In this document: positions 33,549 through 45,218 of the stretch, in pieces
Numbering within the stretch: the stretch's first letter is position 1
How the letters are laid out: every line of letters starts with the position of its first letter
Source of the DNA: Plantago ovata
Taxonomy: Eukaryota; Streptophyta; Magnoliopsida; Lamiales; Plantaginaceae
Length of the DNA stretch: 64,000 bases
Direction: 5' to 3'
NCBI GenBank assembly: GCA_028274465.1
Contig: CM051458.1
Span: forward strand, 31,446,692 to 31,510,691
Made by a program: the position numbers and the translations under genes
The notes under the pieces: generated by a model
Seen by the model: only the letters and a program-made list of their open reading frames with translations
What the model was told of the DNA's origin: nothing
The model's database searches: none

Positions 33549-34844
33549 TGATGAACCGCGGATGTCGTTCTCCGAATTCAAGCAAATAATATTTGTTATT
33601 TAGCCAAAGGCAATCCACAACTACAACGAAAACCGTAGTGTAGCAGTAGAATGACTCGAGTGTCGTTCTCTCAGGACTATAACTAGCTTTATCAAATCTA
33701 ATTTAGAATATAAAAACAGCAGACATATAGCAAAGGGGTTTTTCTAACAGATAATGGAGATTGGTGATAGTATGATCCTTCAAAGCATAACGGGTCGATA
33801 ATCATGCATAAATTCCTCGGTCTTGCATAGAGATCTTTGAATCAATCTAGTGTCCTGTTGCAATTATTAAGCACTACGAAGATAATTGGTCTGACAAGTT
33901 AATCACTATTGTCCTAATGTGTTCCGTAATTATTCAACACTACGAAGATAAACTCGCGTCCAGGTCGACAAGTGTCCAATTGTGCATAATAATTAATACA
34001 ACATACGAGAATTTAGGCTGTGCCTGATCAACGAAATAAAGCAATGACACGGAGTATAATGCGCGATATAGCCACTAGCATGATTATCTTCCCTTCGCTA
34101 AGAATTCACATACTACCACCAACGATAAGTTTAGCTACTCATAATAGGCATGCAATCAACATAAATCATAGAAGAAAACATACTGAAAGATATATAAAAT
34201 AAGTAGATTAAACTGTAAGATACAAGTTACCGAAGGTTGTCAATCTCCGAAGAATTGCGATCCTATGAGCTCCAATCCGCTATGAAAAAGTGTCCCCTAA
34301 GCTACGGACCCCCAGAACAGACTCTGGAAAGTCCCTACCTAAAACTACAGAGAGAGGTGAGAAAGTAGGTCTGGAAAGATATGATTTTCGGAGAAAACTG
34401 AGCAACTATATATAGGCTTCGAATTATTGTGGGGCGGTTCGCCCCACACGCCCGGCGGTTCGCCCCACATTTGCGGCGGTTCGCCCGACGGGTTTTTCGC
34501 GGAATTTCGCGTTTTCGACGCGTTTTTGGATTTCTTCCCCTTTTCGGACTCGGTTTCTGACTTCTAGTAGCCTTCTAACCTCCAGATTCGGCCCCTAGAC
34601 TCCAAATCCCATCCGGAAACCTTCAGATACTCCAAAGAGGCTTCTGGAACACCAATTCCTTGTCAACTTCAATATATTTGCCCGGAAATCCTCGAATTTC
34701 AACCAAAACCTGTAAAAAATAAAATCTAAAGGGAAACGTGACACTATTCTAATAAAATGCATTAAAATATAGATATATTAACATAGAGGATAGCTAAAAT
34801 AGGTGAAAAAGACTCAAATGAAAGTGTAAAATACACATTCATCA
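33549..34844 (-). repeat. Element B 5' LTR
   Basis: The LTR is 1296 bp, with a TATA box at 34406-34415 (minus) and, upstream in LTR sense, three GGCGGTTCGCC-type palindromes at 34431-34493. It ends at CATTCATCA next to the CTTAA target duplication. Confidence 0.93.
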
Positions 34845-34849
34845 CTTAA

Positions 34850-35894
34850 TACGATCAGGCCCTATGGGTCACACTATGTGCTGATTCCGCTTATCAGAAT
34901 ATCCTTGAAGATGGAATCACAATTAATTTGGAATTAATTGTGATTGATGGATTATAATTGATTTGGAATTAATTATAATATTTGGTGGCTCAATTAATAA
35001 TTTGGAATTATTAAGTGAATTGGCTGATTAATTGTATTTTATGTAAATACAATTAACGATTATATTTTGGAAATATAATAGAGCTTTGATTTGAAAGGAT
35101 ATGTTAATTTAGAATTAACATATGCACTTGGGCAAAATCTACTTGGAGTTTGAATTGTCTTAGAACTATAAGTGGGTCCCAAAATTGGGACCCACCTCCC
35201 GTAGGACTGGGCGCGCGCGCGCATGGTTGATAGGGGAAGGAGTTCGACTCCTTCCTCTATTAGAAGTCCAAGGGATAAGTTAGATTCTCCTGATTGAGTT
35301 TTGATTTGATTGGGAATGAATCTAGACTTGATATTGGTTTCCTTGTGCGATAAGAATTAGATTCTTATTCCTTTACGAAGTCTAATTGCTTATGCTTTAG
35401 GCTTCTATAGACTACTATATATAGTAGACTATTAGAGAGCTTTGGATATAGTTTGACAGATAGACTTTCACAGTAATTCTACCCAGTTTTCTTAGAGAAA
35501 ATAAAAAGCTCTCCCCTCCTCTTTAGCCACCCGCGCGCGCCACCTCACCGGAGGAATTGCCGCCCCGTCTTCTTGGACACACAAAGAATATCCTAGCATT
35601 CTTCCGATAGGCTGTTCATCCGTGGATACCAAGGTTGAGGTTCAAGGAGCTAGAAACTAACTCTTATTGTCTTGTAGATAATCAGAGTATTGTAGATATC
35701 TTCGACTTCGACGAAGGAGAAGATACACCGGATTATTACGAAGACTTGGAATCTGCTTTGGAAGTAAGGTTAGTCTTCTAATTGACGTGTTTATATATAT
35801 ACGACATATGCATAATCAATTAACCTGTATGTTAAGAAAATTTTTGAAATTTCGCTGCGTACCCTAGGGGTAACTCTGACCATATTTTCTTACA
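34850..35894 (+). repeat. Copia 3' LTR, right half
   Basis: It resumes the copia LTR after the CTTAA duplication (TACGATCAGGCCC...) and ends TTCTTACA at 35894, followed by ATAAT (35895-35899). It is co-linear with 4655-5699. Confidence 0.93.
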
Positions 35895-36218
35895 ATAATT
35901 AGTTAATCTACCCAATAAAAAAGTTCAAAAAATTTGGCAAATAAACTCCACAAAAAAGACTATACTTGGATGAATGTAGTGTATGCAACTAAATACGAAG
36001 AAAGCGTTAAACGTGCAAATGTAAACAAAATACAAGATACCATATTCAACATCATAAAGCCAAACAATAGTTAACATCAAGGTTCACATCCCATCCCCCT
36101 CATGAAACTCAGGCTAGTCCCTAGCAAAAGAGAATGAGTAAATAAAAAGTGATACTAGATGCTACCAAATGTTTTTGCCTCGATCGGCTGAGTATACCAG
36201 AATGGACTTGTGAAAAGA

Positions 36219-37472
36219 CTAATTATTGGGATCGTAATCCACATAATAGTCCCTCCACATGTCAGACAAGAGATCATTGGACTGCTGTAGAGCCTCCTGT
36301 TGCTGACGGATGAGCTGTTGCTGCTCCCACATTATCTCCCTCTCATTCCGGCGATGCTCCTCGGCTATTTCCCAATCGCGGTTGCGTTGGGCAATGTGTC
36401 CATCAAGATTATGTTGCAACCCTTGGACAGAAGTGGTCAAGGCTGCAACACTAGCATCAACTCTACCGAAACGGTCATCGAAGTAGGCCCGAAAATCAGA
36501 GAAGTCAATACCTCTAGACCCATGTGGTGCTCAAGGTGGTGCATATGGCGCTCTACGGACAGAAGGAATATCAGGAATAGGAACTCGGCCAGCTCCATCG
36601 TCAGTTTCCATAGCATCCTCATCCTCCTCATCATCATTATCATCATCAGAATTAGTCTGTTGGAGGGAAGCTTCAACATCAGCAGCAGCAGCCGTGGGGT
36701 TCTTCATACGAAACCTATTCAGTTGCACATCAATAGTTGAAGGGGAAAGAGCAGCGACCTCAGAATCCCCCTCAACAATGTCCTCGACCCCCGTGATATT
36801 TGCTATATGCTGTGATGAAGCTCGGAAAAATGAAGGGTTTCTTCTTCTTCTCCCAATGACGCTCGCATTCTTCATACATGATCTGACCGATGTCTATACG
36901 ATTCTTGCCCAACAAGCAGTAGAGGAGCTCAGCATAATTCGGCTGTATCCATGTGTCATTCCTCCTAGGGATCAAGTTGAAAATACAAAATTTCATAACC
37001 ACCTTAGCCTCAAGACTAAGGTCACTCTGATGGATCCGTCCAGGTAGTGCCCCGGTTTCTGGAAACACATATTCCCTGTTGCAAATCACATCTGTGATGT
37101 CATTTCCAATCCCCCTAGTAGCCCTTGAGTACACACAGGAATGGTTACTTCTGGTGAACTCCCGTTCCACCATATGGATAAAATCAGAAATTGAGGCCGG
37201 AGTCCATGGCACAATTACGCCTCTAACGAGTACCCCCTCCTTCTCTTCAAGATCCGTGTACCCAGCATAAAACTCATGGAGGAGGCTCGTATCATACCCC
37301 TTGAATCGGTTGGAAGTAAACCAACCCCAATTCCTCCTTCTTGCCAAACGGGAGAGCACCTTGTAACCTGGCCTGTTAGCATGGCCGTCTGAAATTTCGA
37401 TCCTTCTATCCGGAATGGTTGATCGTCCAACTCGAGCAAGCTCTTCTTGGAGCCTCAAACGGACGTCAATCG
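36219..37472 (-). pseudogene. Element C ORF2, start deleted, one frameshift and one stop
   Basis: It aligns with the intact ORF2 of D. The N-terminal 36 or so codons, the start and the 3' part of the intron are gone: similarity breaks at 37472 and resumes at sequence matching about 45057 in D, a deletion near 0.5 kb. A one-base insertion in a C run near 36790 shifts the frame. A CGA-to-TGA change at about 36531-36533 truncates it before the coiled coil. The domain core (RRRNWGWFTSNRFKGYDTSL, GVIVPWTPASISDF) and the Gln-rich tail are still readable. Confidence 0.82.
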
Positions 37473-37865
37473 AAGAAAAATTCTTCAAACCAACAAACCA
37501 AGCAAAATTGAACATGCAATTGATAGTGAATAACGTTTCTAATCACACAAACAATCAACCCATACATCATATAAGCTCAATTGAAGCATAAATAAAAAAA
37601 ACCCCAAATTTGAAAAATTAGGGTTCATGTGAAGTTGCCTCAGATCCGCAGAATGAATGAACTAGGAAGAAATTTGATCGGATGGAAAAAAGAGCACGTA
37701 ATGGGCTTCGATTGAAGCTAAAGAACACAAAATTTGAAGGAGAATTGAAGATTTTATGAATGATTGAATTTTTTTTGAGTTTTTGGGTGTTTGGAGTAAG
37801 AGAGGTGAAGAAGATGATATAATGAGGTTTTGGTGGAGAAATCCCGCACATATACTTTCAGGAAA
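37473..37865 (-). other. Element C leader exon and deleted intron
   Basis: The donor is at 37638 but reads GATCTGAG|GCAACTTC, a GC in place of GT. The acceptor was removed by the deletion. The rest is the pyrimidine-rich exon (minus sense) up to the palindrome array. No gene is seen. Confidence 0.6.
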
Positions 37866-38044
37866 CGGGGGGCAATTCGCCCCGTGTGTGGGGCGATTCG
37901 CCCCCCATCGCCAGAGAGCGTAAAGCTCTCTGGCGGTGTGGGGCGAATCGCCCCATATGTGGGGTGAATCGCCCCCCACTGCCAGAGAGCTTCAAGCTCT
38001 CTGGCGATGTGGGGCGATTCTCCCCCCACCTCCAGAGGTGGGGA
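37866..38044 (-). promoter_or_regulatory. Element C internal palindrome array
   Basis: Alternating GGGGCGATTCGCCCC-type palindromes are separated by hairpins built from AGAGAGC...GCTCTCT (37912-37933 and 37981-38005). In total five GCGAWTCGCC-like units occur. A nearly identical array is in D (45449-45630). Confidence 0.65.
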
Positions 38045-38299
38045 GACGATATTTTCGAAAAAACTCAGTTTTTATCCCCGTAAACCATTTCCCCCATAAA
38101 AACACTCGAAAAAATTCACTCAAACATAAACATATGCAGAAAACAACACATAAACAAAAAAATTCACATAAAGAAAGGCAAATTGTTCAATGTATGAATG
38201 CATGCAATGAACTAAAGCGATAAAAAAGCGATAAAAACTCCGGGTTGCCTCCAGGATAGCGCCATTGTTTATAGTCTTTGACTCGACTTCTTCCTGCTC

Positions 38300-40459
38300 T
38301 TAGTTCTTCTTTTTGAGGGTACTAGACTTCCCCTTCATGGATCTTTTCCTTATGCCACGAACCTGAGAATGAGAATGAACATAGACAGCAAGACCAAAAT
38401 AGTGAATTGTGTGAGAAGCATTGAAGTGAATATTTGGATCAGATATGGCTCGCAACACATGTTGCTTTCCATCCACCTCAATGGTGCAAGTTCTTCGGTA
38501 GATGTCTATCACGGAGCGTAGCTTAGTCAAGAACGTTCGCCCCAAGAGAACAACATCCCCCATCCCAGGTGTAGACGCCGGCATAACTACAAAGTTGGTG
38601 TACACAGAAGCTTCACCAATCTTAACCAATACGTTCTTCACAACGCCTTCGGGTCTCACAAAGGATCAATCCGCCAATTGCACAATAGCCTTATGCTCAG
38701 ATAGTTTTCCAAGGCCACTCTTCTCAAACACATTCATTGGGAGCACATTAGAGTAAGATCCCGTATCTAGTGTAGCACGAGCATCTTCGAGTTCACCAAT
38801 CCCAACCTTAACATCGAAACTCTCAGGAATTGGCTCGGGATCCTCTTGCTCTTCATCACTCGCATCAAATCCAAGGTCCTTCTCTTCTTCCTTGGCAAAT
38901 GTAGGTTCTCCATCCTTGCAACACTCACATTTAGCAACCTTCTTGATGGTGATTTCAACAGGAAGATCACCCACCAAGGTAATAGACATCGACTTCTCAG
39001 TGTTGCTAGGCAACTTCCCATGCTCCCTACTCGCTCCACGGTCAATCAACTCTTGCATCTTTTGATGGGCAAGCCTAGTGCTCTCTTCCAAACGATCCAG
39101 CCTTGCCCTAGTCTTCTCAGAATCTTCTTCATAACGTTTAAGAAAACTTTGGGTGTGATCAACCATTTTCTGCAAGTTTTCCATGAGTAGAGTTGTCTTC
39201 GACTTCGGTTGCTCTTTGGGAGTGGGATTTTCGCAGTGATCATTACCATAGCTAAGCTTACTACGGTCTTGGTTAGGGCCATAAGTTTGGCTAGCCGGTG
39301 CATATCCTTGATTGTTTCGGAACCCTCTTCTCCAAAATCCACCTCGAGGATTCCTACCATCTTGTCCATAGCTAGCTTTTTGAGTACCAAATTCCGCAGC
39401 AAAAGCTTCCTCTTCGCTTCCTTGAACCCAATTGCCATCATCATATGCAAGCTCCGATCTACACATATGAGCTCCATCCCATAGTTCTTGCATATTCGGC
39501 AAACTTCATTCGTCATAGATGTTCCAACGGCGCTCTTGAGGACTTGTTTCAACTCATTGGTAAAGCACTCGAAACGATCACCATTCCCCCCATACATAGG
39601 GGCCTCCTGAGTAGGTGTAGCTTCAGGTCCACGTCTCCTAACCATTGCTCTTGGATCCTTTAATTTGCGAACCCTTAGCAAGCCTTTCGAAAACAGCCCA
39701 AACGGCTTCCGCGGTTTCCTCCCAAATATTGCCACGGCATTGGAAATCCACCACTTGCTGATTCTCAAAGGTTAGTCCATTGTAGAAGTGTTGGATAAGA
39801 TCCGAAAGCTCAAAATCATGGTGAGGGCACTTTTTCATGAGGTCTTGGAACCTCTCAAACGCGGTGTAGATGGTCTCATCATAGTCTTGTTTGAATCCAG
39901 TGATTTGTGCCTTAAGCGCGGTAGTCAATGTGTGAGGAAAGTATTTCTCCATGAATGCTGAAAAAACCTTTGCCCAAGTGTCAAGCGAACCTGCCGGTAG
40001 AGAGCTCAACCATGCCTTGGCCCTGTCGCCAAGCCCCATAGCAAAAACCTTCATTCTCAACTCATCCGATGTTATTTTAGCTCCGGGTCGTGGAAGTTGG
40101 TTGACGAAGTCATCGATATCATGCAAGTACCCCATCACGTCTTCCCTAGCCAAGCCATAGAAGCTCGGAAGTTGTTGGAACATGTGGTTTTTTATTTCCA
40201 GATCTCGAGTTGCAGACGAAAGAACAATCGCCGGTCCCCTCATACGGTCCTTGGTGGGTTGAACCCATGATTTGAGTGGTGTAGCTTCTGCCATTACGAC
40301 GATTTCCTTAAAAAGACTGTGTAGAGATTCAGAGAAATCGGTATCCTCTATTTCCTCTAGTTCACGTCGTCGAAGTAGTCGCCTTCTTTGGTGGTAGACT
40401 CTGTCGATTTTAGCGATTGATTCAACAAGTGGTGTTCCTCTAGATCGTGTAATTCGCAT
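38300..40459 (-). pseudogene. Element C gag-protease, frameshifted
   Basis: The start ATG is at 40459 (MRITRSRGTP). Trp (TGG) stands at the position where A and B have TAG. A one-base insertion near 39660 and a one-base deletion near 39478 take the capsid/knuckle segment out of frame. A TGA at 38666-38668 interrupts the protease after IVQLAD. The protease DTG and the VVLLGRTFL motif are present (near 38760 and 38540). The domain layout is as in element A. Confidence 0.87.
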
Positions 40460-40577
40460 ACACTATCTGTAACAAGCTAAGAAAAGAGTATCAGAGAGAT
40501 CTAATTAAATAAAACTACTATAACTAGGAATTGAATGCTGAAAATATAAACAAGCTAAACAGAAAAAAGGAGTATAG

Positions 40578-40595
40578 TCCCCGGCAACGGCGCCA
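40578..40595 (-). other. Element C primer binding site (tRNA-Asp, perfect)
   Basis: On the minus strand it reads TGGCGCCGTTGCCGGGGA, three bases from LTR2. Confidence 0.93.
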
Positions 40596-40598
40596 ATT

Positions 40599-41784
40599 TG
40601 ATGACCCGAATTTGTCATACTCAATTAATCAAATAAATTTGTTTTTAGCCAAAGGCAATTCACAACTACAACCAAAACCATAGTGTAGCAGTAAAATAAC
40701 CTCGAGTGTCGATCTCCAAGGACTATAACTAGCTTTATCTAATTTAACTTAAACTATAAACTAGACAAACCACTTAGCACGGATTTTCTTATCAATAATA
40801 ATGGAAGTTAGTGATAGTATGATCATTCAAAGCATCAGGTTAATAATTATGCATGAAGTACTTGAACGTTTGCATAGAGATCTATGATCATGAATTGTCC
40901 AATGTGTTCCGTTCAATTCAAGACTGCGAAGATAGAGGGCTTAGATAGATCAAAGAAATAAAGCAATAAGTCAAGTCTGAATCGCGTTACAGCCAATCAT
41001 GCATAATTAAGAACCCTAGCTAAGAAATCACATACTATCAGCAACGATAGATTTAGCTACTCATAGATATGATGCAATCAACAAGAATCAAAGCAAGATT
41101 GAATGAAAACATGTTGAAAGAAATAAATAAAAGTAGAAAAATCGTGAGATACAATGTTACCGACGAAGGTTGTCAATCTCCGAAGAATTGCTAGCTCACA
41201 AGCAAGAATTGATAAACAACGAGGTCCAATTGCATGCTTAATCCTCCAAATTGATAAGAAAAAGAGTCTCCTATGCTAAGAATTTCTAGAACAGGCTCTG
41301 GAGAATTCGTCTCTAAAACTAATCTGAAAAGGTATGAAAAACGTAGAGAATGGAGCAACTATATATAGAAGTTCGGAAACTGGGGGGCGAATCGCCCCTA
41401 GTCCCAGGCGAACCGCCTGGCGTGCCGGGCGAACCGCCTGGGAGCTCCAGGTCGGTGGAGACGCGTTTTTGGTCTTCTTTTCCTTTTCGGGCTCGGATTT
41501 CGCCTTCTAGTGACCTTTAAGCCATGAAACTCGTCCCCTAGGCCTCAAATCTCATCCGGAACCTTCTAGATACTCCACGAATGACCACGAAACACCGAAT
41601 CTTCGTTCTCTTCAACATAATTGCCCATAAAAACACGTTTTTCATCTAAAACCTGAAAAATGCAAAGAAAAGGGAAACGTGACACTATTCTAATAAATGC
41701 ACTAAAATATAAGCTAAATTAACCTAGAGGATAGCTAAATTGGTGAAAAAGACTCGATTGAAAGTATAAAATACACGTTCATCA
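40599..41784 (-). repeat. LTR2, shared by elements C and D
   Basis: The LTR is 1186 bp and serves as 5' LTR of C and 3' LTR of D. The TATA box is at 41359-41368 (minus). Palindromes GGGCGAATCGCCC, AGGCGAACCGCCT and GGGCGAACCGCC lie at 41385-41440. It is the same length as LTR3 and differs by roughly 2% by eye. Confidence 0.93.
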
Positions 41785-43298
41785 AACTCCCCAAACCGAA
41801 ACCTTTGCTTGTCCTCAAGCAACTAGCTAGACTCTAATGCAAAAAACCAATGCAACACACAAAATGGAGTCTCATGCGAAATGAAATGAACTAATCTATT
41901 GAATCTATCAAAAACTTATGAACAAAGACCATACATATCATAACATTGATATTGGTTGAAGAATGCCTCGATTGACTCATACACATTCACATATGCACTA
42001 TGTTATACAAAATAGTCTCTCGTAACATTCTCTACCTGGACCTAGTCAGTGACGACGTAATGAAACATGTTAAAATACGAATGGTTGTCCCGTGCCTATG
42101 AAACTGAGGACTTACTACTGTTCACCAAGTTAAGACTTTCCCTCGAAGAGGTCGAACCAATACTGGCTCTCATCAAACGAAGGAGGGTTCCCTAAAAGTT
42201 CACACTCCCCTATTCTACCCATCTCTCAGGAAAAGTCATAAACTAATCACCACTTCCTGAATGGCAGGACGAGGGTGGTCTAGAACAGATGACACTCAAA
42301 CAATCAAAAGACAAAAAATTACAACTCGATTACGAACATTACAAGAATTGAAAAACGAGACAAACACTTTGCTAAACTGCTTTTTGGCTTTCTTTGGACC
42401 CTTCTTTGCTTTTTTGGGGTATCTTTTTTTTCTTTTCCAGATTGTTTCTTTTTCCTGGAATTTTTTCTTTTCTTTTTTTTTTTTTTTTTGTATATAGCCA
42501 GCAGTAGCACAACGAAAAAGAAATTACAATGACTCACAAACGACCTCCCCAAACCTATTCGAAAGAATAGGTTGAAGCACCAACTTTACGAAAAAGGAAA
42601 ACAAACTCACAACACACACTCAAATCGAAAAACAAGTCTAATGATGGCGTAACCCCCTCCCCAAACCTATTCGAAAGAATAGGTTGCAAACAAAGGATCA
42701 CACAATCTCACACTACCTCCTTCCTAGGCATTTAGCAATCTCAAAGCAAGGTGAAGACTTGTTGCCTCTTAGGTACATAATTACTCGGGAAAACAACCAT
42801 AAGACTCTAACATGCATCATCCTATTATAAAGGCCTTCGTGAACTGCAGTAGAGAAAACACCACAAAGTGATGTCGAGACTACCAAGCTTTACTAAGTGC
42901 AAACATAAATGTGACAGGCCAAGCGAGAAAAACATCAAACAAATTCATAGATATGAAACGCATGGTCAAAGGTCATAATTAGTTAATCTACCCAATAAAA
43001 AAGTTCAAAAAATTTGGCAAATAAACTCCGCATAAAAGACTATACTAGGATGAATGTAGTGTATGCAACTGAATACTAAGAAAGCGGTAAACATGCAAAT
43101 GTAAACAAAATACAAGATACCATACTCAACATCATAAAGCCAAACAATACTTAACATCAAGGTTCACATCCCATCCCCCTCATGAAACTCAAGCTAGTCC
43201 CTAGCAAAAGAGAATGAGTAAATAAAAAGTGATACTAGATGTTATCGAATGGTTTGGCCACGGTCGGCTGAGTATACCAGAATGGACTTGTGAAAAGA
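41785..43298 (-). other. Element D PPT and conserved 3' region
   Basis: The PPT block is at 41785-41803, the purine tract at about 42390-42490 (T-rich on plus), and perfect hairpins at 42552-42573 and 42664-42685 (GAAA loop on plus). The dyad near 42855-42880 and the degenerate PPT-like block near 43165-43205 (CCATCCCCCTCATG...GCTAGTCCCTAGC) are also present. No gene is seen. Confidence 0.82.
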
Positions 43299-44660
43299 CT
43301 AATTATTGGGATCGTAATCCCCGTAATAGTCCCTCCACATGTCAGACAGGAGATCATTGGACTGCTGTAGAGCCTGCTGTTGCTGACAGATGAGCTGTTG
43401 CTGCTCCCACATTATCTCCCTCTCATTCCGGCGATGCTCCTCAGCTATTTCCCAATCGCGGTTGCGTTGGGCAATGTGTCCGTCAAGATTATGTTGCAAC
43501 CCTTGGACAGAAGTGGTCAAGGCTGCAACACTAGCATCAACTCTACCGAAACGGTCATCGAAGTAGGCCTGAAAATCAGAGAAGTCAATACCTCTAGACC
43601 CATGTGGTGCTCGAGGCGGTGCATGTGGCGCTCTACGGACAGAAGGAATATCAGGAATAGGAACTCGACCAGCTCCATCGTCAGTTTCCATAGCATCCTC
43701 ATCCTCCTCATCATCATTATCATCATCATAATCAGTCTGTTGGAGGGAAGCTTCAACATCAGCAGCAGCAGCCGTGGGGTTCTTCATACGATACCTATTA
43801 AGTTGCACATCAATAGTTGAAGGGGAAAGAGCAGCGACCTCAGAATCCCCCTCAACAATGTCCTCGACCCCGTGATATTTGCAATATGCTGTGATGAAGC
43901 TCGGAAAAATAAAGGGCTTTTTCTTCTTCTCCCAATGACGCTCGTATTCTTCATACATGATCTGACTGATGTATATACGATGCTTGCCCAACAAGCAGTA
44001 GAGGAGCTCAGCATAATTCGGTTGTATCCATGTGTCATTCATCCTAGGGATCAAGTTGAAAATACAAAATTTCATAACCACCTTAGCCTCAAGACTAAGG
44101 TCACTCTGATGGAACCGTCCAGGTAGTGCCTCGGTTTCTGGAAACACATATTCCCTGTTGCAAATCACATCTGTGATGTCATTTCCAATCCCCCTAGTAT
44201 CCCTTGAGTACACATAGGAATGGTTACTTCCAGTGAACTCCCATTCCCCCATATGGATAAAATCAGAAATTGAGGCCGGAGTCCATGGCACAATTACGCC
44301 TCTAACGAGTACCCCCTCCTTCTCTTCAAGATCCGTGTACCCAGCATAAAACTCATGGAGGAGGCTCGTATCATACCCCTTGAATCGGTTGGAAGTAAAC
44401 CAACCCCAATTCCTCCTTCTTGCCAAATGGGAGAGCACCTTGTAACCTGGCCGGTTAGCATGGCCGTCTGGAATTTCGATCCTTCTACCCGGAGTGGTTG
44501 ATCGTCCACCTCGAGCAAGCTCTTCTTGGAGCCTCAAACGGACGTCAATCGCAGCAAGCGACGACTCAAATAACTCATGGGATGGTTGGGAGCTTGAAGC
44601 TGCCCCCTTACCCTTCTTGCTCTTAGACGAGCCAACTTTCTTCTTGTCACGTGGTGGCAT
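43299..44660 (-). CDS. Element D ORF2, intact 453 aa (Athila ORF-1 / plant Transposase_32-like)
   Basis: This is the only unbroken ORF2 in the window. The start MPPRDKKK was chosen because it lies five bases after the predicted acceptor (AGCAGCAATT region, AG at 44666-44667); a longer reading would run into the intron. The basic Ser/Lys-rich N terminus (residues 5-22, SSKSKKGKG) could act as a nuclear signal. The core domain (about 35-280) contains RRRNWGWFTSNRFKGYDTSL, GVIVPWTPASISDF, GIGNDITDVICNREYVFP, EAKVVMKFCIFNLIPR and KPFIFPSFITAYCKYHGV. An acidic stretch (about 325-345, DDDNDDEEDEDAMETDD) follows, then a Pro-rich linker and a C-terminal Gln-rich coiled coil (QQQLICQQQQALQQSNDLL). The biochemical role is unknown. 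It may be a second structural protein or an RNA/chromatin-binding factor. Confidence 0.78.
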   Translation of the reverse strand: MPPRDKKKVGSSKSKKGKGAASSSQPSHELFESSLAAIDVRLRLQEELARGGRSTTPGRRIEIPDGHANRPGYKVLSHLARRRNWGWFTSNRFKGYDTSLLHEFYAGYTDLEEKEGVLVRGVIVPWTPASISDFIHMGEWEFTGSNHSYVYSRDTRGIGNDITDVICNREYVFPETEALPGRFHQSDLSLEAKVVMKFCIFNLIPRMNDTWIQPNYAELLYCLLGKHRIYISQIMYEEYERHWEKKKKPFIFPSFITAYCKYHGVEDIVEGDSEVAALSPSTIDVQLNRYRMKNPTAAAADVEASLQQTDYDDDNDDEEDEDAMETDDGAGRVPIPDIPSVRRAPHAPPRAPHGSRGIDFSDFQAYFDDRFGRVDASVAALTTSVQGLQHNLDGHIAQRNRDWEIAEEHRRNEREIMWEQQQLICQQQQALQQSNDLLSDMWRDYYGDYDPNN

Positions 44661-44665
44661 GGTTC

Positions 44666-45218
44666 CTACAAGCAGCAATTAGTATCTTGTATGACATAAA
44701 ACAGATTTATGCATATCCAAATGCAAGAGTGAAACACACGAGTGATAACATCAACAATCGCACTCCTCAAAACCTCCATGTCTAATCTATCCATTTCTAG
44801 AACTAAAATACAACACACCAACATATCTTAGACATGTAACATATCACATTAAACTCTTTCTAGACAACAAATAGCCTTAAACCATAAGGCTCAAATCATA
44901 CCATAGTAGCAAAAAATCTAGCACCAAAAATCCTCAAACTCATCAATCATGCGTTCTACCATCATGTCCATCATTATCACATCAATAAGCACACCCATAG
45001 ACATGGAATGAAAGGAAAAGAAACAATGCACCATAAGACATAGACATCTAGTAGGCAAAATTCTTCAAACCAACAAACCAAGCAAAATTGAACTTGCAAT
45101 TGATAGTGAATAACGTTTCTAATCACACAAACAATCAACTCATACATCATATAAGCTCAATTGAAGCATAAATCAAAAAACCCCCAAATTTGAAAAATTA
45201 GGGTTCATGTGAAGTTAC
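44666..45218 (-). other. Probable intron before ORF2, element D (553 bp)
   Basis: On the minus strand the donor CGGATCTGAG|GTAACTTC and acceptor CTGCTTGTAG|GAACCATGCC are both near-consensus. The start codon follows five bases after the acceptor. The exon upstream (about 45219-45440) is pyrimidine-rich and contains CTTCAATCGAAGCCCATTAC. Confidence 0.72.

Larger units (their letters stand above)
17791..34844 (-). mobile_element. Athila-like element B (non-autonomous), interrupted by element A
   Basis: It is inserted in the copia 3' LTR with CTTAA at 17786-17790 and 34845-34849. Minus-strand order is 5' LTR (34844-33549), PBS (33545-33528), gag-pro (33403-31243), palindrome array (30992-30871), intron (30645-30106), ORF2 (30100-28840), 3' region, PPT (about 27300-27286) and 3' LTR (27285-26030 plus 17807-17791). 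Element A sits 17 bp from the end of that LTR. There is no RT, RNase H or integrase. Coding regions are decayed: two stops and a frameshift with active-site loss in gag-pro, and one frameshift in ORF2. Confidence 0.92.
3661..35894 (+). mobile_element. Ty1/copia retrotransposon, full-length but decayed, carrying a LINE and elements A and B
   Basis: The 5' LTR is at 3661-5699 (TGATAG...TTACA), the PBS at 5701, gag-pol in copia order (gag, PR, IN, RT, RH) at 12663-16739, the PPT at 16741-16753, and the 3' LTR at 16754-17790 plus 34850-35894. ATAAT flanks it at 3656-3660 and 35895-35899, and the sequence on both sides joins into an uninterrupted match to copy D around 42971. It is therefore a genuine insertion into element C. 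Without passengers it would be about 9.7 kb. The LTRs differ by point changes and an indel of roughly 45 bp (near 4588 versus 17690). The lineage within copia was not resolved. Confidence 0.93.
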
